From: Gammaproteobacteria bacterium
Lineage (GTDB): Bacteria > Pseudomonadota > Gammaproteobacteria > Xanthomonadales > Rhodanobacteraceae
Direction of reading: 5' to 3'
DNA: 43,668 nt
Assembly: GCA_021324095.1 (NCBI GenBank)
Contig: JAJPJT010000031.1
Span: forward strand, 1 to 43,668
The translations under genes and the position numbers were made by a program. A model generated the notes under the pieces. That model saw only the letters and a list, made by a program, of their open reading frames with translations. It did not search any database and was not told the DNA's origin. This document shows positions 42,262 through 43,668 of this stretch, piece after piece; position 1 is the stretch's first letter; every line of letters starts with the position of its first letter.

Positions 42262-43668
<1,407 letters not shown>

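Overview
The window reads as chromosomal DNA of a GC-rich gammaproteobacterium, most likely order Xanthomonadales/Lysobacterales (Rhodanobacteraceae- or Xanthomonadaceae-like). This is inferred from the gene content: a maltodextrin locus with a TIGR01782-type TonB-dependent receptor, a LacI regulator and a tryptophan-halogenase homologue; the thrS-infC-rpmI-rplT-pheS-pheT-ihfA-merR order; and a 410-residue SerA. No taxonomic search was possible.

Left part (1-21677). The 3' part of uvrB converges on a CPA1-type Na+/H+ antiporter. Then comes a divergent starch/maltodextrin locus. Leftward: a GH13 alpha-glucosidase, a sugar-porter MFS protein, a LacI repressor and glucokinase, tightly packed with a 4-bp overlap. 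Rightward: a large TonB-dependent receptor, then a run of halogenase homologue, secreted GH13 amylase, GH31 alpha-glucosidase, six-hairpin glycosidase and a GPH/SLC45-like transporter, with three 4-bp overlaps. The shared intergenic region holds two oppositely oriented copies of one near-palindromic site, good candidates for the LacI operators. The implied route is uptake of maltodextrins through the outer membrane, periplasmic trimming, inner-membrane transport, cytosolic hydrolysis and phosphorylation of glucose.

Middle (21748-28539). A 6.8-kb integrative element sits in a tRNA-Val(GAC) gene, bounded by a perfect 45-bp direct repeat running from the anticodon loop to the CCA end. It carries a tyrosine integrase, a BrnT/BrnA toxin-antitoxin pair, an AlpA-like regulator behind a structured leader, a second small HTH/excisionase-like protein, a Cys-rich protein, a primase-polymerase whose 3' end is made of iteron-like palindromic repeats, two unknown proteins and a DUF4156-like lipoprotein. 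No conjugation, capsid or packaging gene was seen, so it looks like a small satellite-like or mobilisable element with its own replication module. Candidate integrase arm sites lie just inside both ends.

Right part (28570-43668). A translation operon, thrS-infC-rpmI-rplT-pheS-pheT-ihfA-merR, is preceded by a promoter-like sequence, a tiny reading frame with Thr-Thr-Thr-Phe before its stop, and an intrinsic terminator. This is a candidate attenuator matching the operon's ThrRS and PheRS. infC appears to start with ATC. tRNA-Pro(GGG) follows, with a 20-bp duplication of its 3' end 181 bp downstream. The remainder is serA, a prolyl aminopeptidase, nlpD, a DUF498 protein, yhbY, rlmE, a 26-codon frame overlapping both neighbours, and the 5' part of ftsH.

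Several families of short palindromic intergenic repeats are scattered through the core genome portions. All calls come from reading the sequence and from knowledge of the families; no homology search, folding program or expression data were used.
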